A stretch of 64,000 bases of DNA from Lampris incognitus (Eukaryota > Chordata > Actinopteri > Lampriformes > Lampridae): assembly GCF_029633865.1 (NCBI RefSeq), contig NC_079212.1, positions 64,695,597-64,759,596 on the forward strand. The letters are read 5' to 3'. The notes under the pieces are model-generated. The model saw nothing but the letters and a program-made list of their open reading frames with translations, was not told the origin of the DNA and did not search any database. The position numbers were made by a program, and so were the translations under genes. Shown piece after piece: positions 31,861 through 44,200 of the stretch. Position 1 is the stretch's first letter. The number at the start of each line of letters is the position of its first letter.

Positions 31861-32943
31861 TGGGTCTTTATTTTATCTCTCCCTGCTGGTAGGACACGGA
31901 TATAATGTCTAAACAGGCAGAGGAAGTTAGTTCTACTTTGCCCCTTGGTGACTAGGAGCAGTAATCTAAGTCATGCACTGTTTGAATTACATGTTATATA
32001 TGATCATGTTTTATGGTCTTTGCTTTAGCATCTTCTCTATTGTTTCATATCACTGACGTTCTTGGTTTGAGGCTTTGCTTAAATTGCGCAGCCTTTGTGC
32101 TGCTGACAAGGGTTAAACCTGCTTCTGCTCCCATCTAGCCTGCACGGGCCACCCACAGCGTTAGCTGTTTCCTGCGCTGTTGCATTTCCGCATTGTTTCA
32201 TAGCAAGTTGTCTGTGTAAGGCTCGTGTATGTGGCTATGCGGGCTACTGAACTCCATCGCTTTCTTTGCGTGAACTGTAGCACCCCTAGTGGGCTAATTT
32301 AATTTAATTTAATTCATTTAATTTATTTATCTTAATCCTCGATTTTTCTTCAACAAGTTCCAGTTTTTAATTGCTATTATTTTTAAGTGTTCTGCTATTT
32401 TTACTACGGGCAATCTAGCCAGGGTATATATCTAGTCCGATACAGAGGTAGTAGCCCCTGAGCTGTTTCATACTAACAACTTGCACTGTTTTTTGTCTCT
32501 TCATTTATTTTTCTCTTCTCTATTTTGATTTTATTTTTTCTCTCTTCTTTCTATCCCAAAACATTATCAGTTCGGCTGGCCTGCTATCTCTGTCTGCTCT
32601 TCGATTCCTGTTACAGTGTCTCTATTTAACCGTTAAAAGTGTTCATATGGTGTACATTCTGGACTGTCAAGAGGGGAAATCCGCTGCATAGCAAATCGGT
32701 TGTGTACTATCCTATCCTGCAACTCGTCTTGTTCTGTTATGGCGAGTTTAGGAAATGATTTGTTGATTGATTTCAAATTAATTCACTGTGTAAATTTATG
32801 TTTTTGTTTTTGGGGGAGAATATTGATTACTACAATGACCTGGGAGGTTTTCCGTGTTTTTTATCCTATGTTAATGTCCCTAGGATGCTTCCGGGATGGT
32901 CACCTCATTTCTGCTTCTATCTTAAACGCGTTAGACGTGATCA
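31861..32943 (+). other. L1 inter-ORF spacer
   Basis: About 1.1 kb of T-rich sequence between ORF1 and ORF2. I see no further gene. It is unusually long for an L1 spacer and may hide a degraded insertion. Confidence 0.5.
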
Positions 32944-35900
32944 ATGGCTAATCCAAATACACCTCAGAGAGGAAAGGATGGGTCTTCTATTAGGCTGGAG
33001 AGTTGGAATGTCCGTGGATTGGGGGGGGGGGGGGGGGCAGTAAAGCGATCCCGAGTGTTTTCACACCTTAAGACACCTTAAGGGCCTTAACACTGACATC
33101 GCTTTCCTTCAAGAGACTCATCTGTGTGTAAGTGATCATAACAGAATGTGTAAACCCTGGATTGGGCAAATATTCTATTCAGCTCTTAACAGCAAATCCA
33201 GGGGTGCTGCTATTTTGATTAACAAACGTGTCCAGTTCTCCCCCACACAGATTATTTCTGACCCCGGAGCGCGTTATATCATAGTAAGTGGTACATTATA
33301 TCAGACTTCAGTGGTGTTGGCAAACGTTTTTGCCCCTAACTGGGACAACCCACATTTTATGACCTCCCTTTTTTCCAATATTCCAAATTTGGATACCCAC
33401 CATCTTATTTTAGGGGACACTAAACTTGACTGCTCACACCCTAGAACACTAACTCCCTCCGCCATGTCAAAGACACTGTCATCCCTCATGAGTCAGTTGG
33501 GCTGCATAGATCCCTGGCATTTTTTTTTCATACAGTCACAAAGGAATTCTCCTATTTCTCGAAGTACACCAAACTTATTCTCGTATTGACCATTTCTGTA
33601 TAGACAGGGCTCTTCTCTCCGCTGTGAAATCTACTGAGGATTCTGCTATTATTATTTCCGATCACGCTTCGCTTATTTTTGATTTAGCACTCGCGCCCAA
33701 CACTAAGAGCCAATGGAGATTCGATACAGGTCTACTAGCTAGTGAGGAGTTCTGTGACTTTATCTCAAAAAGAATCAGTGCCTTCCTTGAGATTAACGAG
33801 ACTGAGTCAACTTCACTCTCTTTATTATGGGAAACTTTAAAAGCAGTAACAAGGGGAGAAACTATCTCATACAGCATACATCTAGCCAGGAAAAATAAAT
33901 AAAAACATCAGGAGCTAATTGGTGCAATTCTCAGCATAGATGGAGAGTATTCCAACTCTCCCAGTCCAGACCTGTATATCAAAAGGGTTAAACTACAGTC
34001 TGAATTTGATTTGCTCTCCACAAAAAAAGCAGAATACCTCTTGAGAAGTACTAAAGGGACATATTACGAATATTGCGACAAGGCTAACCACTTTTTAGCT
34101 CTCCAATTTAAACGCCAGTCAGCCTCCCGCTTCATATCTCAGTCTATGACTCCTCCCACTCCCTAACTGCCGATCCAACTGAAATAAACTCTGTCTTCAC
34201 TTCGTTTTACTCCAATCTCTATAAATTGGAACCCCCTTTAAACAAGACTATAATGGATACTTTTTTAGATAGTTTAGATTTCCCTACTATAGAGGCCGAT
34301 AATAAGAGGGATCTGGACAATCCTATACAGCTAGAGGAAATAGTCGCTTGTCTTGGATTAATGCAAAATAACAAAGCACCAGGTCCAGACGGATTTCCAG
34401 TTGACTTTTAGAAGAAAATTTCCCACCTTATTGCCCCTTTATTATTAGAAATGTTCAACGATTCGATGGAAAGAGGATCCCTCCCCCCTACCTTAAACCA
34501 AGCTTCAATTTCACTTATTCTTAAGAAAGACAAGAAACCTGAAGAATGTGGCAGCTGGAGACCAATAAGTTTGTTAAATTCGGATGTAAAGCTTCTAGCC
34601 AAGGTTTTGGCACGCCGGTTGGATCCTTGCTTGGCAGACATAGTTTCTGAAGATCAAACAGGGTTCGTTAGAGGTCGGCATATTTCTTTTAACATTAGAA
34701 GACTTCTAAATATTGTGCTTTCTCCTGGTGCTCCTCAATCTGCTGAAATGGTTATATCATTGGATGCAGAGAAGGCCTTTGATCGGGTTGAGTGGGCGTA
34801 CTTGTTTTCTGTTCTGGAGAAATTTGGTTTTGGGTCTAAATTTATTTCTTGGATACGACTTTTATACTCTGCCCCTACTGCTTATGTGATGACTAACTCT
34901 CAAAGGTCTGACTACTCCCCTCTAACAAGAGGTACCTGTTAAGGTTGCTCAATCTCTCCCTTGCTCTTTGCAGTAGCTATAGAACCTCTCTCCATTGTTC
35001 TCAAATCCTCCCCACTCTTCACTGGTATTTGCAGGGCTGGACTGGAACATCGTGTTTCTCTCTACGCTGATGACCTTTTGCTCTGTGTCACAGAACCAGC
35101 TAAATTATATTTTACAAATCTTGACGACCTTTGGATGACCTTTTCGGGCTACAAGCTAAACATTAGCAAAAGCGAGTGTTTCCCTATTAATGAGGTGGCG
35201 AAGCAAATCTCACCAGGTACCCTACCATTCCGACTGGCCCACACCACTTTCCATTATCTGGGTGTCAACATTGCTCACTCCCTCCCCTCTCTCCATAAAC
35301 ATAACTTCATGAAGTTGGTTTTGGAAATTAAATCTGATTTTAACCGTTGGGATTCACTCCCTCTCTCTCTGATGGGCAGAATCAACTCTATTAAAATGAA
35401 CATTCTGCCCAGACTCTGGTTTCTTTTCCAGTCCCTTCCAATATTTTTGCCAAAATCATTTATTCGAATGTTAGACAAAACAATTTCACAGTTTATTTGG
35501 GCTGCCAGGAGTCCAAGGGCTCGTAGATCAGTGTTGCAGAGGGGTAAACGGGATGGGGGCCTTGCGTTGCCTAACCTTTTATTTTATTATTGGGCGGCCA
35601 ACCTTCAAAAAAATTAATGCCTGGTGTAACTCTCACAACCTCGATTGGTGCATAATAGAGGATAACTCCTCCCGTCCTTCATCTCTGAGGGCTTTGGTCT
35701 GTGCCCCTCTGGCTTCTTGCTGTCCTAAATACATTAAAAATCCAATTGTACTCTACTTTGAAAATTTGGAAACAATTTAGGCACCATTTCAAACTTTCTG
35801 CCCCCACTCCATGCAGCCCCATTTGTAATAACCACTTGTTTCCTCCCTCTAATTTAGATACAGCTTTCAATCTGTGGAGAGAGAGAGGCCTGGCCCATTT

Positions 35901-36744
35901 CTCAGATTTATATTTAAAGGGCTCATTCAACACTTTTAATGATCTCTGTTTAAAGTACAATTTACCTCAGTCTCATTTGTTCCGGTATCTTCAAGCTTGT
36001 AATTACACTCGCACACATTTCACATCTTCCCCTCAGCTTCCAGTAGGCTCTCTTGTCTATAAGGTACTTTTTCTCCCTAGGGCACGTGGCAGGATCTCAA
36101 TTTTATATGACCTTATATCATCCTCGGATTTGACTTCTCTAGCGGGGGTTAGGGGTAGTTGGGAACAGGAGCTAGAACGTGATGTGACAGATGAATGGTG
36201 GGACAGGGCACTAGCCAGGGTCAACTCTACATCCTCATGTTCCCGTTTAGGTTTAATGCAGTTTAAGGTCTTGCATAGGATTCATTTTACAAAAGCTAAG
36301 CTTTGTAGGCTGTTTCCATGTGTGAGTGATACCTGCGATAGACGTGGCTCATCACCAGCAAATCATAGTCACATGTTTTTCTCCTGTCCAAAATTAGTTG
36401 AGATCTGGTCCCTTTTCTTTAAGATAATAGGAGAAGCCCTCAAAATTACACTGGATCCCTGCCCCTTGATAGCCATCTTTGGGGTACCCCCTATGCCCAC
36501 CAATCTTACCAAGGAAAATTCTAATGTTGTTGCCTTTGCCTCACTCATTGCCTCTAGACGCATTCTGTTACAGCGGAAAAGCCCAAATCCACCTTCCGCT
36601 ACCTCCTGGTTAAAGGATTTAATGTCATTTCTCCCATTCGAGAAGCTGAAGTATTCATTAAGAGGCTCAACTGCTAAGTTCTACAAAAAATGGCAGCCTA
36701 TTATCTCATATGTAAATTATCTTACCTCTCTGGACCCCAACTGA
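32944..36744 (+). pseudogene. L1 ORF2: endonuclease and reverse transcriptase
   Basis: The ATG at 32944 opens into an apurinic-type endonuclease (SWNVRGLG at about 33000). A run of 17 G at 33021-33037 then disturbs the frame. Endonuclease pieces continue to about 33700. The RT shows NNKAPGPDGFP (about 34370-34400), LLNSDVKLLAKVLARRL, DQTGFVRGRH, SLDAEKAFDRVEW and the catalytic YADDLLL (about 35062-35085). The C-terminal region (35701-36744) carries a zinc-finger-like HSHMFFSCPKLVEIW. Stops near 33590, 33902, 34411, 34942 and 35617 break it. ORF2p nicks the target and copies the RNA into the nick. The motifs fit the L1 clade. Confidence 0.88.
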
Positions 36745-36837
36745 TTGAATCCATTCCTCAGGGTGGGCATCCCAAGCATCCTTTTTATTGCACTGACCTC
36801 CCTACTTTATTTTATTTCATTTTATCAACCCTGTGTG

Positions 36838-36918
<81 letters not shown>
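36838..36918. repeat. (GT)n microsatellite in the L1 3' region
   Basis: A near-perfect GT run of about 40 units, with one GC and one AT interruption, between the ORF2 stop and the A-rich tail. Confidence 0.97.
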
Positions 36919-36923
<5 letters not shown>

Positions 36924-37141
36924 TCTTATTTACTTACTCAATTCTGTATGTGCATTATTTATTTTTTTCTTCCGTTTTCTTTAAGAATGTTGGATGGGTG
37001 GGGGGTTGGAACAAGGTGTTATTGTAGCTCTCTGTTCTAACACACCAAAAAAAAGGGGGAAAATGTTGTGAAAAACTGATCTGTTCTTTGTGTCTAACAT
37101 GTATGTAACACTGGTTTCCAATAAAAAAAATAAAGAAAAAA

Positions 37142-37400
37142 ACTTTCAGGGCATCTATAATGAAATTGAAGCAGATCTTGATAGATGGCCTTACCTCCCA
37201 AAATCACTACAAGCTCATATGTCAGTTCTTAAGATGGACAGACTACCATGGATAAATGTCTTCTTCTCCATGTTATCTGTTCCCCAACTGATTCCTGGGA
37301 TAAAATTCACTCCTTGGTATCTACAACTGCCCATAAGGCTGAAAACTCCCCAGCGTCACAAATCAGAGGGTGGTGTTTGAGTTCATAATTTTAAATATAA
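37142..37400 (+). pseudogene. Fragment of a second L1-type RT
   Basis: A short frame after the L1 tail reads FQGIYNEIEADLDRWPYLP and VLKMDRLPWINVFFSML, the region after the YADD box in L1-type ORF2. It is in the plus direction. The host L1 probably landed inside this older fragment. Confidence 0.65.
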
Positions 37401-37427
37401 TTTTTGGTCATTTGTCTTGAGACCATT

Positions 37428-37580
37428 ATCAGTTTGGCTTCTGTGTTGTGCCATCCTCGTCGCCAGCATCTGTTTGGTGTCTTCAGTCCATGTACTTCAC
37501 ATACAGGGGGCAGTACTACAGGCAGAAGCATGGGTGTGCTCTGGGTTTTCCATAGCACATGGGTTGCCTATGGGTTTCAT
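37428..37580. mobile_element. Rearranged Penelope-like fragment
   Basis: Positions 37436-37475 match the plus strand of 47985-48020 (GIY-YIG region, antisense to the element's coding strand). The adjoining 37480-37560 match the coding strand of the RT region seen at about 48700-48815 (minus strand there). So two pieces of the same family lie head to head. Confidence 0.65.
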
Positions 37581-38107
37581 AATCAGACTCACAAATGATT
37601 CATTCAAATGTGATTTATTTGTCCGTTCTGGCCACCATTATGAGGTGGTGGTACAGGGAATGTGGTTTATATGTGATGATGAAATGCATGGTGGTGGCCT
37701 TATGTTACAGAAAAGTAAGAGGTACAAAACATTCACTTTTAAATATAATTTATTGGCTTTATCCCCAAACACAGTGTTCCTCCATAAGACTTATTTAAGC
37801 AGACTAAATGCATCTATATCCAGCGATACAAAAGACCATGGGAACAGATAAGCAAGTGATGGTGTGACTTGAGAACAGTACTGAATAAGGTTTCACAGGA
37901 GTGAAATATATGAAACGCTTTTATCCCTCAGAATCCCTTATCTAAAGTCTCGTAACTTTCTGTGGAAATATGTAAAAAAATGTAAAAAAAAAAAAAGAAG
38001 CAAGGCTGTCCAATTCATTGTCTATTTCTGAGGACTTGTGATGTGTTTTTGGAGCAGATCGCAGATGCCATAGTTTCCAGTTGTTGACCTATTGTTTGTT
38101 TGTGTGT
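37581..38107. other. Sequence 3' of ampd1
   Basis: AT-rich sequence next to the ampd1 stop, probably including its 3' untranslated region. I cannot place a polyadenylation signal with confidence. The nearest AATAAA on the minus strand is several hundred bases away. Confidence 0.45.
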
Positions 38108-38263
38108 TTACTCTGTCTTTAGACCCTCTTTGATAAGATTGAGCTCATAACAGAGGGTCTCATAACGATATGCCATGCGGATCTGGGGAACGTTGGTCTT
38201 ACAGATGTCATTGCCCTCTGGGCCCTCCTTCAGGTAGTTGGGACCCAGGAAGTGTTTCTTCTC
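38108..38263 (-). CDS. ampd1: ampd1 last exon with stop
   Basis: 156 bp. Acceptor AACAG. Encodes [20 protein letters not shown] to [11 protein letters not shown] and the TAA stop at 38108-38110. Confidence 0.96.
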   Translation of the reverse strand, partial: EKKHFLGPNYLKEGPEGNDICKTNVPQIRMAYRYETLCYELNLIKEGLKTE

Positions 38264-41200
38264 CTGTTTCAGATGGGAATTAAAGGAGCATGTGTTGGTG
38301 CCACTTGTTGTACAAGGTCACTTCTTCATGGCATGTCATACACATTAGAATGGAATGTTACTTGTGTGGTCAGAAAGTTGTACAACATTTTGCTTAAATC
38401 TTTGTTCATGTTGTTGTATTGGGGAAAATGACATGAATCTGTCACCACGAGCTAATTAAAATGGCAAAGTAAATTAAATTAATTAAAAAAACTAATTAAA
38501 ATGTTAGTCAGAACGTTGTTGTACGACCAGACATCTGTCATGCTGCATTACCTCGTCAGACAGACTGCTCTGCAGCACGCTGTTCTTTGAGATTTCACAC
38601 ATGTCACAGGTGCTGAGCTTGAACACTTGGGCTGCAATGGCATATTCCTCCATCAGAGGTTCCTGTGGACATAGTGACACATCGTCAAACAAATACGCGA
38701 GACACTGCACATCATTGGATTCTGATGAACTTTGTTCAGTTCTCCAATGGAGTACCTTCTCTTCCATGCAGCCAAAAGAGAATTCAGTGCTAGTGTGTTG
38801 CACTGTGTGTGAAGCAGGTAGGTGGACTGTGTGTGAAGCAGGTAGGTGGACTGTGTGTGAAGCAGGTAGGTGGACTGTGTGGTGGGTTGCGTGTGAAGCA
38901 GGTAGGTGGGTTGTGTGTGAAGCAGGTAGGTGGGTTGTGTGGTGGATTGTGTGTGAAGCAGGTAGGTGGATTGTGTGGGGGATTGTGTGTGAAGCAGGTA
39001 GGTGGGTTGTGTGGGGGATTGTGTGTGAAGCAGGTAGGTGTGTGTGAAGCAGGTAGGGCTAAGTTTGTTTTTTTGTTTTGCCTTAATTAGACAGGTATGT
39101 TGGTATAGGAATTATGCATATGCATATGTGATATACACCACGTCAAGTCAGTTTTATTTGTATAGCCCAATACCACAAATTACAAATGTGCCTCAAGGGA
39201 CTTTACAGCAACACAACATCCTGTCCTTAGACCCTCACATCAGATAAGGAACAGCTCCCTAAAAAAAAACTTTAACAGGGAGAAAAATAAGATGAAAGTG
39301 GAGAAAGTGTCCAGTTTGTTTCTAAAGTGCCCTAGGAAGTGTGGTGTCCCTGTGCTCCGACCTTAGTGTAGTGGAACTGCATGGGATCGTCAGTAGACAG
39401 GGAGACCACCAGGCCTTTCTTGTGGAACTCCAGCAGTGGATTCTTGGCATACTCAAGGAACAGGCTGTTGTTGCTCAGAGGAGACATGGCAATGGGAATC
39501 TGGGCTAGGAAGTACAAGTACTGGAGGACAGGACTCTGGTGGTGAAAGATGGAAGGAAACAATAAATTCACAATTTCTTTGTTTTGATTTTTTCCTTTGA
39601 ATGTTTTATTCATTTGCTCTTTAAACACTCACACAATCAATACAAAATTTGTGAATGTCAACCTCTGACATTACGTATCCCATCCATCCATTATCTGAAC
39701 CGCTTATCCTGCTGTCAGGGTCGCGGGGATGCTGGAGCCTATCCCAGCAGTCACTGGGCGGCAGGCGGGGAGACACCCTGGACAGGCTGCCAGGCCATCA
39801 CAGGGCATTACGTATCCCGTCCATTATTATTATTATTATTAATGAATGGGATACATAATGTCGAGGTTGACATTCACAATAATATCCAATATTCTGTTCA
39901 TTCAGCCATTTTTTTCTGATGTCTGTTATTGACAGTTGCTAACAGATATACTACACTGAAACATTTAACATTTGTATGGATCACATAACCTAATAAATAA
40001 CATCTGTGGCTTTTAGTTAGTCTTATAAAATGAACTCAAATGAAAGTGGTTGGAGCTGATGACACCACAGCCAGTATTTGTGTGCTAAGTTAAAAATGTT
40101 CTACTGTACCTATACCATTTGGACTAACTATGGCATTAAGGCAAGGAATGACTTTTTAGAGGATAAAACACAAGTGTTCTTAGTCTTAGAACATACTGAG
40201 AGGATAATTTCCCTTGGTTTTATGTATTTTATGAAAGTGTGTTTTATGCAACGTATGTCCACTTCATCTGGTAATCTTTTAAATTATGACAGTATTGGTC
40301 GGCCATTGTTGAAGAACTAAGAGCAATTTTGAAACATATATTAAGTAGGATGCAATGTGACTAATTCTGGGTTCTCTTCTGACCATATTATACAACACCA
40401 TCACACAAAGCTTGTTCAACATTAAACATCTACTGCAAAGAAAAATAAACATGTCATGGCTTGATGAAAAGATATCTAGACAGAACTTCTCAACTTCTCA
40501 TCCATTACTCTGATCTTGAACATTCTCACTTCTTCATTTCTCTTCCTATCTTTTCTAATCACTCCCAAGGACCAACACAGTATGTTCATCTCTGCTACCT
40601 GTCATGTCAAGTCTAGCCTCTCTGTTGCTGTCACTGCTTCCATACCATACAGCATGGCAGACCTAACCAGTGATTTGTATACCTTGCCCTTTTTCCTCAA
40701 GGCATTCTTTTGTCACAAAGTCCTCCCTTTCTCCACCCAGATCGTGTCCTTTTCTCGACTTCCTTCTCACCACCACCTTCTGTCTGTATTGTTGATCCTA
40801 AGTACTTGAATTCCTTAACTTCTGGGACATCTTCTCCTCCTAAGGTCAATCTTGGACTTTCTACTTGCTTATTTATACTCAGTCTTTGTTCTGCTGATCT
40901 TAAGTCCTCTGATCTCTAGTGCTTCTCTCCAGTCTTCAAGATCTCTCTCCAACCATTCCCTGTCCTCGTTTGCTAGCATGATGTCATCAGCAAACGTCAT
41001 GCTCCATGGTGGCTCTTAAAATGCTCTGTGAGGCTGTCCATCAGTATCACAAACAGCAAAGGGCTCAACACCAATCCTTGAGGCAGTCCTACCTTTACCT
41101 CAAACTCGCTTGTTGTTCCCACTGCACATCAAACTATGGTCTTACAGTCCCTGTACATATCCTGAACTACACTGATGTAATTTTCTGCCACTCCTCTTGC

Positions 41201-44200
41201 TCTTAGGCAATACCACAACTCCTCTGTTGGTACTGTCACACGCCTTCTCCAAATCAATAAATACACAGTGCAAATCTTTTTGGCCTTCAATGTATTTTTC
41301 AGCTAAGGTCCTGAGTAAAAACATCGCATCTGTGGTGGTACTTCTTCCAGGCATGAATCCAAATTGTTCTTTCCATATAGTCACTTCCTAAATCTCACTT
41401 CAAGCACTCTCTCCCATAACTTCATTGTATGCGTATCAATTTACCCCTCCATAGTTGTTGCAACTTTGAGCATCACCTTTTTTCTTATAAACTGGTGACA
41501 ATATGCTCTTTCTCCATTCATCTGGCATTTTCCCAGGCTGTATGATGTTGTTGAAGAGTCTAGTCAGGGACTCTATGCCAGTATAATCTAAGTATTTCCA
41601 GATTTCTGCTGGTATCTTGGCAGTCCCACAGCTTTGCCATTTTTGATTGGCTGCAACACTTTTATCACCTCATCCCTTGTGATCTCTGCCACATGCTCTT
41701 TGTTCCTAGGTGGTTCATCTGTCCTTCTTTCTCTGTTATTCTCTTGATTAATTTGGTGACTCAAATAATCCCCCAAACTCTATAAAATATATTCCATCTT
41801 TTGACAATACTCTTCCATCTGTGTCCTTGATCAGTTTTGTTCAGCATCCTTGCTTCTCCGTCTCTCTGTTTGTGTGTGTGTGTGTATAGTGTTATATTTT
41901 GTGCATTGTATGTCTGAGCCACTGACCAGTTTTGTTTGTGATGTTAAAAAGGGGTAAAACCTTAAGAGAAATATGTGTAAAGTTTTCTTCTTAAGTGAAA
42001 TGTTGTATCCTAGTAGCCATTTTATTTTGGAAGGAAGCCTAACCTTCTTGAGGTTGAGGCCATGAGAAATATTATCAGCAGTCATGAAGGCGGCCAGCAA
42101 GTGGGTGACAGCACCAGCCTCACCACAGTGAGGCCTAAATGTGAAGGTATTCATCCCCCTCTGCCTATGAAAGAGGTCAGAAACAGGAGAGAGACTTTAA
42201 CATGGGGTACAACCACTTCTAAAACACAAACAGAGGAAATATCAATCATTCACACTACTACCAGGAAGAACTTGTCATGAAAAGATAAGCTGAAATCATA
42301 GGAATACTATCAGGATCAGACACACAAACAGCTGAAAAAGAAATGAAAATGACTGGTGAACCCAAACACCCCTGAAATCCACCCAAACAACCCGATACCA
42401 GTACCCTTATCAAACACCCCTAAAATTCACCCAAACAACCCAATACCAGTACCCTTACCAAACACCCCTGAAATCCACCCAAACGACCCGATACCAGTAC
42501 CCTTATCAAACACCCCGGAAATCCGTCCAAACACCTCGATACCAGTACCTTTAGGAAACACCCCTGAAATCCACCCAAACGACCCGATACCAGTACCCTT
42601 ATCAAACACCCCAGAAATCCGTCCAAACACCTCGATACCAGTACCTTTATCAAACACCCCAGAAACCCGCCCAAACACCTCGATACCAGTACCCTTATCA
42701 AACACCCCGGAAATCCACTCAAACAACCCGATACCAGTACCCTTATCAAACACCCCGGAAATCCACTCAAACAACCCGATACCAGTACCCTTATCAAACA
42801 CCCCGGAAATCCACCCAAACGACCCAATACCAGTACCCTTACCAAACACCCCTGAAATCCACCCAAACAACCCGATACCAATACCCTTATCAAACACCCC
42901 TGAAATCCACCCAAACAACCCGATACCAGTACCCTCATGTAGAAATACAAAAAAGAACAGCCTGCTGTGGCAGGAAAGACTCTGACCTGCGGAGCTGGTT
43001 GAGCATAGTGATGTTGGCATACATGTAGTAGATGTAGTAAGTGTAGGAGGGGTTTTTGACAATGTCCCACTCTTCTGGCTTGGGGCTCTTTGTTGAAAAC
43101 ATGTGCCCACTGTGCTTGGACTCATCATCCACGCTGTCGAAACCTGTAACCTGCACAACGGGAATAAAAGACAGTAAAGTGAAGCAACATATCAAGTTGT
43201 CTTTCTAAAACTTCTTCATTTTAAACATAAACCTGTTCATTTCTCAACATGTCTGGAGGACAAATGTAGAGAATTTTGTGGACCCCTTCTGTGAAGTCTC
43301 TGTTGACATGTCTCTGTCCTGTTGTACCCAGGCATGTGTGCTGTACTGACTCACATGCTTCAAGAAGATACTCAGTTCAGGGTTGGATTGTGGGTCAATG
43401 GTGGCTTGGAACACGGGCAGGAAGATGTTCTCCAGCATCTTTCCAAAGTGGGGCACAAAGTCCCTGCCTCTGAAGATGTCACTGAAGAAGAAGACAGAAC
43501 AAATCAAACACCTACCAAAAGAAAACCTGACACCCCTTTCACACGTGACTACAAAGCTGAGTCGTTACTGGGACCTCTTTTGGGTTTAAGTATCTATGGT
43601 TGTCCATCCTAAGACGCTTGTCCTCGGTATGGCACAGCCGTTTCCTGGAATGCCTCGGTATGAAAACGTCTCAGCGTCTGCATGTCTGACCTACTGAATT
43701 TGACTCGGTAAATACAAACATGCGGTGCAAAGACAGCGGGGTCTGCATTCTAGTGACAGAACACCCACCCTCTTCTACTGCACTGGACACCTGATGCTAT
43801 AACAACAGCAAAAAGAGGGGCATCTGGGTCACGTGGCGGGGTATTCCGTTGCCTACCAACATGAGGAACGCCGGTTTGAATCCCCATGTTACCTCTGGGT
43901 TGGTCGGGCGTCCCTAGAGACACAATTGGCTGTGTCTGCGGGTGGGAAGTCGGATGTGGGTATGTGTCCTGGTCGCTGCACTAGTGCCTCCTCTGGCCGG
44001 TCGGGGCACCTGTTCGGGGGGGAGGGGGAACTGGGGGGAATAGCGTGATCCTCCCACGCGCTACATCCCCCTGGTGAAACTCCTCACTGTCAGGTGAAAG
44101 GAAGTGGCTTGCGACTCCACATGTATCAGAGGAGGCATGGGGTAGTCCGCAGCCCTCTCTGGATCAGCAGAGGCGGTGGAGCAGCAACCAGGATGGATTG

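Larger units (their letters stand above)
11391..37138 (+). mobile_element. L1-like LINE, expanded by nested insertions
   Basis: Three segments form one L1-like element: 11391-11917, 17281-17400 and 31208-37138. Together they make about 6.5 kb with a 5' leader, ORF1 (coiled coil plus L1 ORF1p C-terminal fold), a spacer, ORF2 (endonuclease and RT) and an A-rich tail (AATAAAAAAAATAAAG, about 37120-37138). The segments join at the insertion points of Gypsy A and Gypsy B. The 9-mer CTTTCAGGG occurs just before the proposed 5' end (11382-11390) and just after the tail (about 37142-37150), and may be the target-site duplication. That boundary is an inference. ORF2 is broken, so the copy is dead. Confidence 0.82.

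Noticed and set aside
42155..42170. Acceptors at GCAG or CAGAG for ampd1 exon 10
   Set aside because: They fail to restore the phase left by exon 9, or remove a conserved residue. The acceptor CATAG gives the expected R-x-R-G-M sequence and phase.
42356..43158. Frames of 209-243 codons on both strands over the 48-bp array
   Set aside because: The unit length is divisible by three, so frames stay open on several strands at once. The minus-strand frame runs on into real ampd1 exon 9 by chance.
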